Shown here: positions 47,136-57,557 of the stretch, piece by piece
Numbering within the stretch: the first letter of the stretch is position 1
Layout: each line of letters opens with the position of its first letter
Assembly (NCBI GenBank): GCA_949299115.1
Contig: CASFZH010000013.1
Span: forward strand, 1 to 63,640
Length of the DNA stretch: 63,640 bases
Source of the DNA: an uncultured Helicobacter sp.
GTDB lineage: Bacteria > Campylobacterota > Campylobacteria > Campylobacterales > Helicobacteraceae
Direction: 5' to 3'
The notes under the pieces: generated by a model
What the model was told of the DNA's origin: nothing
The model's input: only the letters and a program-made list of their open reading frames with translations
The model's database searches: none
Program-made: the position numbers and the translations under genes

Positions 47136-48926
47136 TTATAATAATGATGTATGAAGTGGATATGGTGTTGCAATATGCAAAAGAGATGCTATAAGCTGCC
47201 CATGTTGTCTTATCCAAAAATGATAACTACAAACAATAATCAGTTCTTTTTTTAATCTACTGATTGCAACATTGAGTGCAAATAATGCTGATGTATTATG
47301 CGAATTAGTGAGATATTTGCTTAATTTAACTGGGGAAAAAATAATGGTGTCAAATTCTTTGCCTTGTGATTTATGAATTGTAAAAACTCTATTTCGTTGT
47401 ATACCTTTTTGTATTAAAAGTTGCTGTTGGTCTCGAAATGGTGTAAGAATGGCGTAGTCTTTTTTGGAATCAATAAAAAATTTGATAGCATTTGCTTCGC
47501 CCTCATTTGTATTACGTCCCCGATTCTCATATCCTTTTCCAAAATTCACACTATCAACATAATAGATTTGTGTCGGTAATCCTAAACCTTTTAAGCCATT
47601 AAGATAGACATATTTATCAAGGATTTGAGCCAAATTATTGCCATATCTATATGTTGTAGTAAGTTTATAATGTGCGATATGGTCAAATTGTATGTCATTA
47701 TGATTATCTTTAGTATATAGTGTCTCTATATTATGGAATGCTTCCTCCAAAAATAAGGCATTAAGATTCCATAAGCATACTTCTTTATAATTTCTTTTTA
47801 TTTCTGAATCTTGCATAAGACAAATCGGCATAAGCTGTTTATGGTCGCCAAGTAGAGTTATTGGCACATTAAGACTAAGGGGGGCTATCAGCTTAATAAG
47901 TGGAGAAAAGGCACATTCATCAAGAAAAATATGAGCAAAATCAAGATTGCTAAGGCTATAATAACGTTTTATAAAGCTATCCAAAGTTACACCGATAGCA
48001 AGACAATTACGCAATCTTTCTTTTAATGTTGGAACAGCAAAAAGCTCCTTATCCTTAGCATTATTATTTTGCTCTTTCTCGTCATTTTCATCTTGTATGC
48101 AAACTTCTCTAAAATTTTGTAGAAAATCTGAACTTGATATTCCCAAACGTAAAAAATTATAACGACTAATTCCACGTTTGTCGCACTGTCTAATGAGGGA
48201 AATAAAAATTTGCTCTAAAGCAGTATTTGTTGGAGCAAGAATCAGTGCTTTCTTGTTTTGTTTAATAAGATTAAGCAAGGCATGAAAAAGCACAATTTGC
48301 GTTTTACCACTTCCACTAATACCCCAAATATAACTTATGGAATGTGAAAATATACCCTTAATGGCATTTTGTTGTTCTTCACTCACATGAGAATCAAAGG
48401 GTAGAGTGAATTGAATTGGTTTTTTTGTCGGAAATGCAAATCTAAACGAATCATGTTTGCAAAAATCATAGATATTTTTCACAAGGAATTTTAAATCGAC
48501 AAAAAGTCTAAGATTATATTGCCATTTTGAATCATTATCCAAAATTTCTAAAAATGGCATATCTTGGTATGTTATTTCTTGTTTATCGTGAGATTCTAGA
48601 GAGGAGGGATTATCTGTACAATAGGATAATTCTATATTATTCGGTGATATAGCCATAATGTCATGAGAAAGCTGTAGCTGTAACACATGTGTTACATTAT
48701 TAAAACTTTTATCTGTAACAGAATCTATATCAAGAATAAATGTCCCAATGCAAAGTTGCAGATAATCTGTTGAAAGCAATGGTTTTTCAAGGACAAGCAA
48801 GAGTGTCTTGTTGTGTAATAACTTTGCATCAAGAATCTTAATTTCTTCTAAACCAAGATTGTATTTCTCCAAATACTCTAAATAATGTTTAGCTGAAGTA
48901 ATGCAGTATTGTTGCAAAGTTTCCAT
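47136..48926 (-). CDS. Superfamily 1 (UPF1/DNA2-like) helicase
   Basis: An ATP-dependent nucleic-acid helicase. Motif I is WGISGSGKTQIVLF, motif Ia ALILAPTNTALEQI, motif II HIFLDECAFSP, motif III LLGDHKQLMPI, motif IV/V ILTPFRDQQQLL and TIHKSQGKEFDTIIFS, and motif VI ALNVAISRLKKELIIV. The first 190 residues are an unrecognised N-terminal domain. I choose the ATG at 48926 after AAAAGG. It follows der by 51 bases and may be co-transcribed. The role (replication, repair or RNA) is not decidable here. Confidence 0.85.
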   Translation of the reverse strand: METLQQYCITSAKHYLEYLEKYNLGLEEIKILDAKLLHNKTLLLVLEKPLLSTDYLQLCIGTFILDIDSVTDKSFNNVTHVLQLQLSHDIMAISPNNIELSYCTDNPSSLESHDKQEITYQDMPFLEILDNDSKWQYNLRLFVDLKFLVKNIYDFCKHDSFRFAFPTKKPIQFTLPFDSHVSEEQQNAIKGIFSHSISYIWGISGSGKTQIVLFHALLNLIKQNKKALILAPTNTALEQIFISLIRQCDKRGISRYNFLRLGISSSDFLQNFREVCIQDENDEKEQNNNAKDKELFAVPTLKERLRNCLAIGVTLDSFIKRYYSLSNLDFAHIFLDECAFSPLIKLIAPLSLNVPITLLGDHKQLMPICLMQDSEIKRNYKEVCLWNLNALFLEEAFHNIETLYTKDNHNDIQFDHIAHYKLTTTYRYGNNLAQILDKYVYLNGLKGLGLPTQIYYVDSVNFGKGYENRGRNTNEGEANAIKFFIDSKKDYAILTPFRDQQQLLIQKGIQRNRVFTIHKSQGKEFDTIIFSPVKLSKYLTNSHNTSALFALNVAISRLKKELIIVCSYHFWIRQHGQLIASLLHIATPYPLHTSLL

Positions 48927-48977
48927 CAAAACCTTTTCTTCTATTTTTTGTTTGACAATATCATAAAATAATAGTTA

Positions 48978-50801
48978 TTAATTATTATGATAAGATTCTT
49001 CTTGTGTATGATTTTTTTTAGAACGGGATTCTATAAAAATCGGTGTACCCTCGAAATTAAATTCTTGTCTTAATGTATTGATGAGATAACGTTTGTAACT
49101 AAAGTGGAGGGCATTTGGTCGATTCATGATTAGGGCTATTTTTGGTGGTTTAGAATCAAATTGGGTTGCATAATAGATTTTCACTATCTTTCCATGATCA
49201 CTTGGAATAGGGTGTTTATGTGTTGCATTTTGAATACAAACATTAAGCTGTGAAGTTGGGATTCTAAAACTAAAATTTTCATATATTTCCACAATTTTTT
49301 GTTTAAGTTTATGGATATGATGATATGTGGTACTAGATATGGTAAGAACAGGTGCATATTCAAGAAATTTAAACTTATGTCTATATATTTCCATTCTTTC
49401 CTTAAATTCAGCATTACGGATATCCCATTTATTAAGGACAACTATAATGGCTAACTCGTTATTATGAGCAATTGAGCTGATTTTCTCATCTAATTCCACA
49501 AATTCTGTGCTACTATCTAAAACAAGTATAGCGATATTGCATTGTTTTAGAATCTTTTGTGTCCTATCAAGTGCGTATTTTTCAATTCCTTCTATTCTAC
49601 TACGTTTTCGAATACCTGCAGTATCCACGAATGTTATGGTATGTTCATCGTGTATAATGCTTTCATCGACGGGATCAATTGTTGTCCCAGCAATAGGTGA
49701 AACAAGAGAGCGATTTTGCCTTGTTAAAGCATTTAAAAGCGAGCTTTTTCCAACATTTGGTCTACCAATAATACCAACCATTATATGATAACGTGGAGAT
49801 ATATCTTCGTATTCATCATTTTGTGTTTTATCTATCATAGAATCTTTATAAGATAATGATTCAATGGAATCTTGTGTAGATTCTAATTGTGTTATAATAT
49901 TTCTATTATATGTATGTGGTTGTGGATTGAGTTTTTTTTGTTGCAATAATAATGTGATTGTGTTCTCAAGATGCGTTAAAAGTTTGGTAATACCACGATT
50001 ATGAATAACAGATATAGATACAAAATCAACACCAAACACCATAAATTCAGATTCATTTAAAGCAATTTTATCGCTATCTATTTTATTTAAAACAAGAATA
50101 GTAGGCTTATATTTGCTTAATGTGCGAAAAATCTTTACATCTTCATCTATAACTACACTGCTTCCATCAACTACATAGATAATTATGTCACTTTGTATAA
50201 CGATGTGATAAGAATGATAAGAAATAATATGTTTAAGACATTGTGCGATTTGTGTTTGTTGTGTGGGATTGATCATATTTTTATTGTGTAAATTTATATC
50301 ATTTATGTGGTAGGGGATAGACTGCAGTGTATTCTTTTTAGAATACAACATCGAAGTGCTATGTTTATCAAAGGATTGAATGGATTTCTCACTTGTTTTA
50401 GAAAAATCAAATGTATGTGCTAACACCTCTAGTCCACCTGTATCAATGAGTGAAATATCGAAGTGATGTAATCGCAAATCTTTTTTATTGATGTCTCTTG
50501 TGCTTCCACTCACAGGTGATGTAATCGCAATATTTTGCTGATGTAATCGGTTAAAAAGCGAACTTTTCCCAACATTTGGTCTTCCCATTATAGCTACTTT
50601 TGCGATAGGATTAAGGGGATCATTTTGTGAATGTATAGTTTTACTATCTAATGACGTTGTGGGCGTATGAACAGTATTCTTTTTAGAATCTGTGATACTT
50701 GTATTGTGATTGTAGGGATATTTTTTATCATTGTATTTTAATAAAGAGGCTTTTACTTTTTTATTTTTGGTATGTCGAGAATTTAAATAACTTTTTGCCA
50801 T
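48978..50801 (-). CDS. der: Ribosome-assembly GTPase Der, enlarged by inserts
   Basis: Der (EngA) has two tandem GTPase domains and a KH-like end and matures the 50S subunit. P-loops are MGRPNVGKSSLFNRL and IGRPNVGKSSLLNAL; NKID and NKWD base motifs are present, and the KH part holds KIYYATQFDSKPP and FNFEGTPIFIE. At 607 residues it is about 140 longer than usual. Extra sequence is an N-terminal 70-residue polar extension, about 50 residues after LIDTGGLEVL, and a linker between the GTPase domains rich in Gln, Asn, Ser, His. The start lacks a strong ribosome binding site, so it is less certain than the gene. Confidence 0.93.
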   Translation of the reverse strand: MAKSYLNSRHTKNKKVKASLLKYNDKKYPYNHNTSITDSKKNTVHTPTTSLDSKTIHSQNDPLNPIAKVAIMGRPNVGKSSLFNRLHQQNIAITSPVSGSTRDINKKDLRLHHFDISLIDTGGLEVLAHTFDFSKTSEKSIQSFDKHSTSMLYSKKNTLQSIPYHINDINLHNKNMINPTQQTQIAQCLKHIISYHSYHIVIQSDIIIYVVDGSSVVIDEDVKIFRTLSKYKPTILVLNKIDSDKIALNESEFMVFGVDFVSISVIHNRGITKLLTHLENTITLLLQQKKLNPQPHTYNRNIITQLESTQDSIESLSYKDSMIDKTQNDEYEDISPRYHIMVGIIGRPNVGKSSLLNALTRQNRSLVSPIAGTTIDPVDESIIHDEHTITFVDTAGIRKRSRIEGIEKYALDRTQKILKQCNIAILVLDSSTEFVELDEKISSIAHNNELAIIVVLNKWDIRNAEFKERMEIYRHKFKFLEYAPVLTISSTTYHHIHKLKQKIVEIYENFSFRIPTSQLNVCIQNATHKHPIPSDHGKIVKIYYATQFDSKPPKIALIMNRPNALHFSYKRYLINTLRQEFNFEGTPIFIESRSKKNHTQEESYHNN

Positions 50802-50907
50802 TTTGTAACTATTTTGAATAACGGATATCTAATTTTAGAGAATAATTTAAGATATCCATTATTCCTTCACTTTTAAATCTTTGAAGTTTTAAATGAAAGA
50901 ATAACTT

Positions 50908-51447
50908 TTAAAATTGGATTGCCAAAAATGCACCGATTCTATTCATATCAATTTTAACACCACTAACTTCAGGTCGTTGCCAAGAACCCTCTATACCAAT
51001 GGCAAAAGGAAGAATAGGGATTTTGAATTTTAATCCATAATTCAATGCCCAAGTACTAGACCATCCGCCATCTGTAAAATGGGAGTATGCTATACCAACA
51101 TAGGGGCTAATATTAAAAAATTCTACACCAAGTAAAACACCATATTGTAGGTTATTGTTTCTTGGTCCTTCAATAAAAGCATTCCATATACCTGTTCCAT
51201 TGAGAACTACTCCATCGATATTTTCCCATTTAAAAAATGGAGCAATACGAAAGTTACCCGGTTTCAACCATATACGACCATAAGCCCCATAGGTAAAACT
51301 TGTATCGGGACTAATATTTGTTACACTCTTAATATCTGTTCCAATAAGCATACCTGCTTCTAGATTTATAAAAGGTAATGCTTGTGTAATGCCTGTAGCA
51401 CCTGCAACTAAAATACTAGATAAAATCATGGTTCTAAAAACTCTCAT
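50908..51447 (-). CDS. Small outer-membrane beta-barrel protein
   Basis: The signal peptide ends near ITQA (MRVFRTMILSSILVAGATG start). The mature part alternates polar and hydrophobic residues with many aromatics (FTYGAYGRIWLKPG, YGVLLGVEFFNISPYVG, WALNYGLKFKIPI) and ends AFLAIQF with the terminal Phe for barrel assembly. Its 179 residues suggest an eight-stranded barrel of the OmpW/OmpA-like kind. Function is unknown. AAAGGA upstream. It precedes der by 106 bases. Confidence 0.75.
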   Translation of the reverse strand: MRVFRTMILSSILVAGATGITQALPFINLEAGMLIGTDIKSVTNISPDTSFTYGAYGRIWLKPGNFRIAPFFKWENIDGVVLNGTGIWNAFIEGPRNNNLQYGVLLGVEFFNISPYVGIAYSHFTDGGWSSTWALNYGLKFKIPILPFAIGIEGSWQRPEVSGVKIDMNRIGAFLAIQF

Positions 51448-51786
51448 GTTAATCCTTTCCTTTGAAATATTGTTGTATGTAATTATAGCAATAAAAATAA
51501 ATCAATACTAAACCAAAACCATATTTTCTTAAAATTCTCTCTAAAATATTTAATATAATCTATATCCGTATATAATATGTACTATGTAATATTCAATGTA
51601 AATTGCACTTAAAAATTGATTTTGTATTATTTCATTGCAATAAAAATATTATGGAAATAAACTTAAAGTGGAAATAAATTAAAATATTCAAATTTTTTGC
51701 TAGAATAGCAATAATATTTTGTTGTATATTTTTTAGTATATTTTATTTATGAAACACCACATTTTAATTTTTTGGAGATTAAATAT
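51448..51786. other. Intergenic stretch between divergent porin-like and pyrD genes
   Basis: AT-rich, no gene. A minus-strand TATAAT (51487-51482) lies 35 bases upstream of the barrel-protein start and is its likely -10. The pyrD promoter was not resolved. Confidence 0.45.
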
Positions 51787-52866
51787 ATGAGTTTTTACGA
51801 AAAAATACGCCCTCTTATTTATAAGCTAGAATCTGAAAAAGCACATAATATTGCCATTAAATTTATGGGTGTGTTACATAAGATTCCAATTTTAGAATCT
51901 GCCATTGCTTCATCATACTGCCATGTTTATGAGAGCTTATCCCAAGAGATTTGTGGTATGAAATTTTATAATCCAGTAGGATTGTCGAGTGGATTTGATA
52001 AAAATGCAGAAGTCATTCGCCCTATGGCAAGTTTTGGTTTTGGCTTTTTAGAGTTGGGTAGTGTTACGCAAATGCCGCAAGATGGCAATCCAAAACCTAG
52101 AGTGTTTAGACATATTGCGGAAGAAAGTATCCAAAATGCTATGGGCTTTAACAATATTGGTGCAAGAGGTATGCTTATTAACTTACACAAACATTATCCG
52201 TTTTGTATCCCATTGGGTATTAATATTGGTAAAAACAAAAATCTTGCTTTATCTGATTCACTAAAAAATTATGAATTAAGCCTACAAATATTAAAAAATC
52301 ATGGAGATTATTTTACATTTAATCTTTCATCGCCCAATACTCCAAGTTTACGTGATTTACAAAACGAGGATTTTATAACTGAACTCTTAGATATGGCAAG
52401 AGGTATTACAAAAAAGCCGTTATTTATAAAAATTTCTCCAGACATGGATATTGATTCTATGTTAAAAGTCTGCGATAAGGCTATATCATGCGGTGTAAGT
52501 GGAATTATAGCTACCAACACGACAACAGATTATTCCTTATTGCCTAATCCATTTAAAAAAGAAGGGCAAAATATTGGTGGATTGAGTGGAAAAGTTTTAT
52601 GTGAAAAATCAAGGGAAATCCTTAGAATCTTGGGGCAGAATTTTTTTGGTAAGACAATTTTAATATCAGTTGGTGGCATTAGCGATGCGACAGAAGCTTA
52701 TATTCGCTTTAGTTTAGGAGCAAGTCTTGTACAAATTATGAGTGCCATGATTTATAGTGGTCCATCGCTTATAAGGCGAATCAATAAGGAATTAGATGCT
52801 AAGATTCGTTCTAATGGGTTTAAACATATTAGTGAGATTATTGGAACAGGGATACATCATGTATAA
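51787..52866 (+). CDS. pyrD: Dihydroorotate dehydrogenase (quinone)
   Basis: A class 2, membrane-associated flavoenzyme that oxidises dihydroorotate and passes electrons to quinone. The N-terminal helix region (RPLIYKLESEKAHNIAIKFM) is typical of class 2. NPVGLSSGFDKNAEVI, FLELGSVTQMPQDGNPKPR, NLSSPNTPSLRDLQ, FIKISPDMD, TNTTTDYS and GLSGKVL follow the family, with Ser as catalytic base in NLSSPNT. The ATG at 51787 follows TTGGAG. Its stop overlaps the next gene's start by 8 bases; pyrD followed by an M16 peptidase is also the H. pylori order. Confidence 0.95.
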   Translation: MSFYEKIRPLIYKLESEKAHNIAIKFMGVLHKIPILESAIASSYCHVYESLSQEICGMKFYNPVGLSSGFDKNAEVIRPMASFGFGFLELGSVTQMPQDGNPKPRVFRHIAEESIQNAMGFNNIGARGMLINLHKHYPFCIPLGINIGKNKNLALSDSLKNYELSLQILKNHGDYFTFNLSSPNTPSLRDLQNEDFITELLDMARGITKKPLFIKISPDMDIDSMLKVCDKAISCGVSGIIATNTTTDYSLLPNPFKKEGQNIGGLSGKVLCEKSREILRILGQNFFGKTILISVGGISDATEAYIRFSLGASLVQIMSAMIYSGPSLIRRINKELDAKIRSNGFKHISEIIGTGIHHV

Positions 52867-54157
52867 AATAGTAATAGGAGTTTTAATTATGAGCAGTTTA
52901 GCATTTTGCAGCGTTTTACCAAAATATGAAACAAAAGTATTAGAAAATGGTTTACAAATCGTTGTTATTCCATTACATAATAATAGTAATGTGATTGAAA
53001 CAAATATATTTTATAAGGTTGGTTCTCGTAATGAGATTATGGGGAAAACAGGTATAGCTCACATGCTAGAACATATGAATTTTAAAAGCACGAAAAATCT
53101 GAAAGCTGGTGAATTTGATGAAATTGTAAAAAAAATGGGTGGCAGCGATAATGCCTCTACAAGCTTTGATTATACACGGTACTATATTAAATCAAGCACA
53201 TCAAATCTCAATAAATCATTAGAATTATTTGCCGAGCTTATGGAGAATCTTAATTTGCAAGATTCGGAATTTCAATCTGAAAGAGATGTGGTGGCACAAG
53301 AGCGACTATGGAGAACAGATAATGCCCCTAGTGGTTATTTATTTTTTAGATTCTTTAATACTGCATACGTTTATCACCCATATCATTGGACACCTATAGG
53401 CTTTATGAATGACATTCAATCATGGAAATTAGAAGATATTAAGGCTTTTCATGCTACATATTATCAACCACAAAATGCTATTTTATTGGTAAGCGGCGAT
53501 GTTAATCCACAAGAAGTGTTTGATGGAGCAAAGAAATATTTTTCTCATATTAAAAATTCTTCTTTGATTCCAGAAGTCATTACAAAAGAACCGAATCAAG
53601 ACGGACCACGGGAAACACGTATCAAAAAAGATACAGGTGGCATAGAATGGCTTATGATGGGCTTTAGAACACCAAGTTTTCAAGATAAGGATCAGGTTGC
53701 ACTAGAAGCAATCGGGGAAATATTGGGTGGTGGTAAAAGTGCTCTTTTGCCTACTTTACTGCAAGATAAATTGAAACTCGCTTCTTCTGTTAGCACATAT
53801 AATATGGATATGATGGATGATGGCATGTTTTTAATTATCGCAACGGGTAATCCGGGGGTAAAAGCTGATGATTTAAAAATTGAAATTTTAAAAGAGCTTG
53901 AAAAATTAAAGAATAACGCTATATCGCAATCTCAACTTGATAAAGTAAAAATCAATACACGTTCAGGATTTATTTATAGCTTAGAGAGTGCAAGTTCTGT
54001 GGCAGGACTTTTTGGTTCTTATCTTGCAAGAGGCGATATTAAGCCATTGTTGCATTATGAAGAAAATCTTAATGCTTTAAATGTTGCAACAATCCAAGAG
54101 GTAGCAAAAAAATATTTTACTCTTGATAATTCTACTACCGTTATCATGACAAAATAA
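52859..54157 (+). CDS. Exported M16 family zinc metallopeptidase
   Basis: The inverted zinc motif HMLEH lies in GIAHMLEHMNFK, with the distal Glu ligand likely in ERDVVAQERLW. A signal sequence MYKIVIGVLIMSSLAFC precedes it. IVVIPLHNNSNVIETNIFYKVGSRNE and ESASSVAGLFGSYLARGD resemble processing-peptidase-type proteins. Its 432 residues form one M16 unit of two halves. The start at 52859 overlaps pyrD, implying translational coupling. It is probably periplasmic; the substrate is unknown. Confidence 0.88.
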   Translation: MYKIVIGVLIMSSLAFCSVLPKYETKVLENGLQIVVIPLHNNSNVIETNIFYKVGSRNEIMGKTGIAHMLEHMNFKSTKNLKAGEFDEIVKKMGGSDNASTSFDYTRYYIKSSTSNLNKSLELFAELMENLNLQDSEFQSERDVVAQERLWRTDNAPSGYLFFRFFNTAYVYHPYHWTPIGFMNDIQSWKLEDIKAFHATYYQPQNAILLVSGDVNPQEVFDGAKKYFSHIKNSSLIPEVITKEPNQDGPRETRIKKDTGGIEWLMMGFRTPSFQDKDQVALEAIGEILGGGKSALLPTLLQDKLKLASSVSTYNMDMMDDGMFLIIATGNPGVKADDLKIEILKELEKLKNNAISQSQLDKVKINTRSGFIYSLESASSVAGLFGSYLARGDIKPLLHYEENLNALNVATIQEVAKKYFTLDNSTTVIMTK

Positions 54158-54192
54158 CTACAAAATGTTATCACAAGAGGCTTGGAGACAAT

Positions 54193-55209
54193 ATGACAAT
54201 ACAAGAAAAAATACGAAAATATCTTAAGAATCTTGATGCCTTATTAGTAGCTCATTTATATCAAAAAGATGAGGTAATAGAAATCGCAGACATAGTAGGC
54301 GATAGCTTGGAGTTAGCACGTAAAGCCTCCGTAAGTCCTCATACAACAATTATTTTTTGTGGAGTAGCATTCATGGGGCAAAGTGTAAAGATTTTAGCTC
54401 CTTCAAAACGTGTGATTATGCCAAAACTTGCTTGTTGCTCTATGGCAAAAATGATTGATGATGAATATTATGATAAGAATCTTGAGATTCTCAATATGGC
54501 AGGAATCACGAAAGATGATATTTTTCCGATAACTTACATTAATTCTAGTGCGAGCATAAAGGCAAAAGTAGGAGAAATGGGTGGTGTTGTTTGTACTTCT
54601 AGTAATGCAGATAAAATCTTTGATTATGCGATAAAAATGAATAAGAAGATATTTTTTCTGCCTGATAGATGTTTAGGAACAAATCTTGCCAATAAAAAGG
54701 GTTTAAAATCTTGTGTATTGGGTGAAGCTACAAAAGCACAGATAATAGAATCTGATGTAGTATGTTACAATGGATATTGTTCTGTACATCAAGTCTTTAC
54801 TATTAATGATATAAAATCTTATCGCCAACAATACGAAGGTATTGTTATTGTAAGCCACCCTGAATGCACCCCTAGTGTGGTGCAGCAGTCTGACTTTGTA
54901 GGCTCTACAAGTCAGATTATCAATTTTGTAGAATCTTTAGATACCAATATTCCTGTTGCTGTAGCAACAGAATATAATCTTGTTAACCGATTGAGGCGAG
55001 ATTCTCATAATACTTTTGTATTATCAAGAAAAGAGATTCCGCAATGTCCAACCATGAATGAAACGACATTGCCTGATATTTTACGTGTTTTAGAATCTTT
55101 TGAAGAGAATGGTAGCCCATTGTTTAAAAGCATGAATGAAGTTATTGTCCCTCATGATGTGGCGAAGTATGCAAAAAAAGCCCTTGATAAAATGTTAGAA
55201 TTAACATAG
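54193..55209 (+). CDS. nadA: Quinolinate synthase
   Basis: NadA condenses iminoaspartate with dihydroxyacetone phosphate using a [4Fe-4S] cluster. LVAHLYQKDEVIEIADIVGDSLELAR, ILAPSKRVIMPKLACCSMAKMI, PDRCLGTNLA, YCSVHQVF and SHPECTPSV include the cluster cysteines and substrate His residues. Its 338 residues are typical. It lies 35 bases after the M16 gene and 9 before nadC; nadB is not in the window. Confidence 0.95.
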   Translation: MTIQEKIRKYLKNLDALLVAHLYQKDEVIEIADIVGDSLELARKASVSPHTTIIFCGVAFMGQSVKILAPSKRVIMPKLACCSMAKMIDDEYYDKNLEILNMAGITKDDIFPITYINSSASIKAKVGEMGGVVCTSSNADKIFDYAIKMNKKIFFLPDRCLGTNLANKKGLKSCVLGEATKAQIIESDVVCYNGYCSVHQVFTINDIKSYRQQYEGIVIVSHPECTPSVVQQSDFVGSTSQIINFVESLDTNIPVAVATEYNLVNRLRRDSHNTFVLSRKEIPQCPTMNETTLPDILRVLESFEENGSPLFKSMNEVIVPHDVAKYAKKALDKMLELT

Positions 55210-55218
55210 GGATTGTTT

Positions 55219-56088
55219 ATGTTGAATTTCTTAGAATCTATTGTACACGAAGATTTAGGGCGAGGCGATTTATTTACACAAATCCTAGAAAGTTATAGGC
55301 AAGATTATATTGCCAATCAACAACTACTAGGCGTAGAGTCTTTTGATAAAACAACACAAGCTTATATTATAGCCAAACAATATGGCATTTTTTCTGGAGA
55401 AGTTTATGCAAAAAAGATATGTAGTTTGTATAACATCACATGCGAATTTCTAAAACACGATACTCAAGAATTTCATAAACAAGATACACTTGTAATCTTA
55501 AGTGGCAAATATGTTGACATATTACAAATTGAACGTTCTTTATTAAATATATTGCAACATAGTAGTGGCATTGCTACACTCACAAGACAATATGTCGCTG
55601 CTATCAAAGATTATCCTATAGTACTTCTTGATACAAGAAAGACGCGACCATTACTACGAGAATTAGAAAAATATTCTGTTCGAAATGGTGGTGCGAGAAA
55701 TCATAGAATGGGGCTAGATTCCATGTTGATGTTAAAAGATACACATATGGCACATATACAAGGGAATCTTAATGATTTTATAAAATATGCAAGAAAAAAA
55801 CTCCCTTTTGGCATCAGTATCGAAGTGGAATGTGAGAATATAGAGGAAGTGGAAAGGGCATTGAAAGCAGAAGTTGATATTATTATGTGTGATAATATGC
55901 AGCCTACCGAAATCACCCAAAGTATTGCTTTGAAAAATACAATCAAACCAACAACATTAATCGAGTTAAGTGGAAATATTCGTTTAGATAATATTGTGGA
56001 ATATGCCAAAACAGGTGCCGATGCTCTAAGTGTGGGAGCAATCATTCACCAAGCTACATGGATTGACATAAGTATGAAAATGAAATAA
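55219..56088 (+). CDS. nadC: Nicotinate-nucleotide pyrophosphorylase (carboxylating)
   Basis: NadC converts quinolinate and PRPP to nicotinate mononucleotide. VHEDLGRGDLF, ERSLLNILQHSSGIATLTRQYV, LDTRKTRPLLRELEKYSVRNGGARNHRMGLDSMLMLKDTH (in outline), EVECENIEE and IELSGNI define the family. The ATG at 55219 after TAGGGA is preferred over a TTG two codons earlier. It is co-transcribed with nadA and together they give two of the three steps from aspartate to NaMN. Confidence 0.95.
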   Translation: MLNFLESIVHEDLGRGDLFTQILESYRQDYIANQQLLGVESFDKTTQAYIIAKQYGIFSGEVYAKKICSLYNITCEFLKHDTQEFHKQDTLVILSGKYVDILQIERSLLNILQHSSGIATLTRQYVAAIKDYPIVLLDTRKTRPLLRELEKYSVRNGGARNHRMGLDSMLMLKDTHMAHIQGNLNDFIKYARKKLPFGISIEVECENIEEVERALKAEVDIIMCDNMQPTEITQSIALKNTIKPTTLIELSGNIRLDNIVEYAKTGADALSVGAIIHQATWIDISMKMK

Positions 56089-57533
56089 TTTAAGGATTAT
56101 GAATCTAAAAGAATTCATCGCATAAAGCAATAACAAGAAAATTTAAAAAGCATTAAAAAATAATATTGGAATCGAGCATGGAATGAAAGTAATGTGATGC
56201 GTTAGCCCAATGTGTTTGTTGCATTTATGTATTCTACACTTGAGTGTTGTGAAGATTGCTTTATATTGAGATGTTATGACTTATACATGTCTTATTCTGT
56301 GCTATACAACATGCCAAGTATGTTTGGAATCTTTAGAATCTATAAAGTGTAGGGTTGCACAGATTCTCTATTTTGCGTGATTAGCTTATGTTTGTTCAAG
56401 CAAAAGGTAATTTTGTTTATGCCTGCAGTTTCTTTGCTTGTGTGCAGATAACCTTTATGTTACAAGAAATAATAAGTATCTATATCAAATAGTATTTAAA
56501 AACTCATTGTCATATATTTACTACAAAATTTGAGATTTCTAAAAATTTAAAGGTATTTTTGTAGTCAGCGATTCTGTGTTAGTGCGATATTGTTGTCATA
56601 TAATTATTTTTGTCTTATATGCGGAAGCTTATATAAACTACATTTATGTTGATGGTTTGGCATAGAATCTTGTTTTTCTTATAGACTCTTGCTTTCACAA
56701 AATGATTAAGATTCATATATTGAGGGATTAAAAGCTTTTTATGATATATTTTTATTATTTCTAACCATTCTTTTTCTACTTTATCACATACAATCTCCAT
56801 GTCTTAATCTACATAATACAAATGCTAAAAATATAATAAAAAGTTTAATATCTACGTAATATCTTAAGAATTAAGAATAAGAATCGTTAAAATTTTACAT
56901 ATTTTAATATCAAGGCTATAAAGTGCAAGAAGAATATTTTACATTACAAATGAGGCAAAAAGATTTATAGTATTTTGAGAAGCGTCATGGCACAACACAT
57001 TTATCATATTTTATGACACATTTGTTAATTTCTCTCATGGTTTGTTATTCCCTTATGATTTGTTGTATTTTGGGTGTAAATCCAAAATATCAACTTGCAA
57101 TCTTTATCCCAAAATCCCTACTATTTTAGGTTTGTGGGTGTATGCTTTATTAGCGAAGTGCAAAAATACTCATCTTGTTAGAATCTTGCATCACAATAAC
57201 TATAAAATATAAAAAATCTTGTTGAAGATAATAATACGCGAATACGCGACAGGAGAGAAAACGAAAATTTTTTCTACATTAAGTAGAAATTTTGCTTATG
57301 TAAAATTTCTCGTACATAACGCTTCAATAAATAAAAATTGTGGAATAGTATATTGATATATAACACTAGCTCATTAGCATATAACGATAGCTTTACATAT
57401 AAGAATGATAGTCCCGAGGATGATAGCTCTGAAGACAATAATTCTATTCCACACTTATCAACGCAAATGTTGTATCAATGTAACATTATGTTACAAAATA
57501 TAAAAAACAGAGAAAAATAAAGTCCAAAAGTTG
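56089..57533. other. Gene-free stretch, 1.45 kb
   Basis: This is the longest non-coding stretch in the window. No frame has both a ribosome binding site and family character; short frames at 56615-56800 (minus) and 57338-57520 (plus) look accidental. A deleted or decayed gene is possible. A structured RNA was looked for by eye and not seen. Confidence 0.45.
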
Positions 57534-57557
57534 TTTTTTTTTTTTTGGTGTTACAAT
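57534..57557 (+). promoter_or_regulatory. T13 tract and -10 element of an outer-membrane protein gene
   Basis: Thirteen T residues (57534-57546) are followed by GGTGT and TACAAT (57552-57557), a good -10 lying 36 bases before the start codon. The tract occupies the -35/-10 spacer region, so slippage would change promoter spacing. This is the pattern of phase-variable adhesin promoters in H. pylori. Confidence 0.65.

Noticed and set aside
57338..57520. 60-codon acidic frame ahead of the T13 tract
   Set aside because: No ribosome binding site or recognisable motif; more likely chance or remnant.
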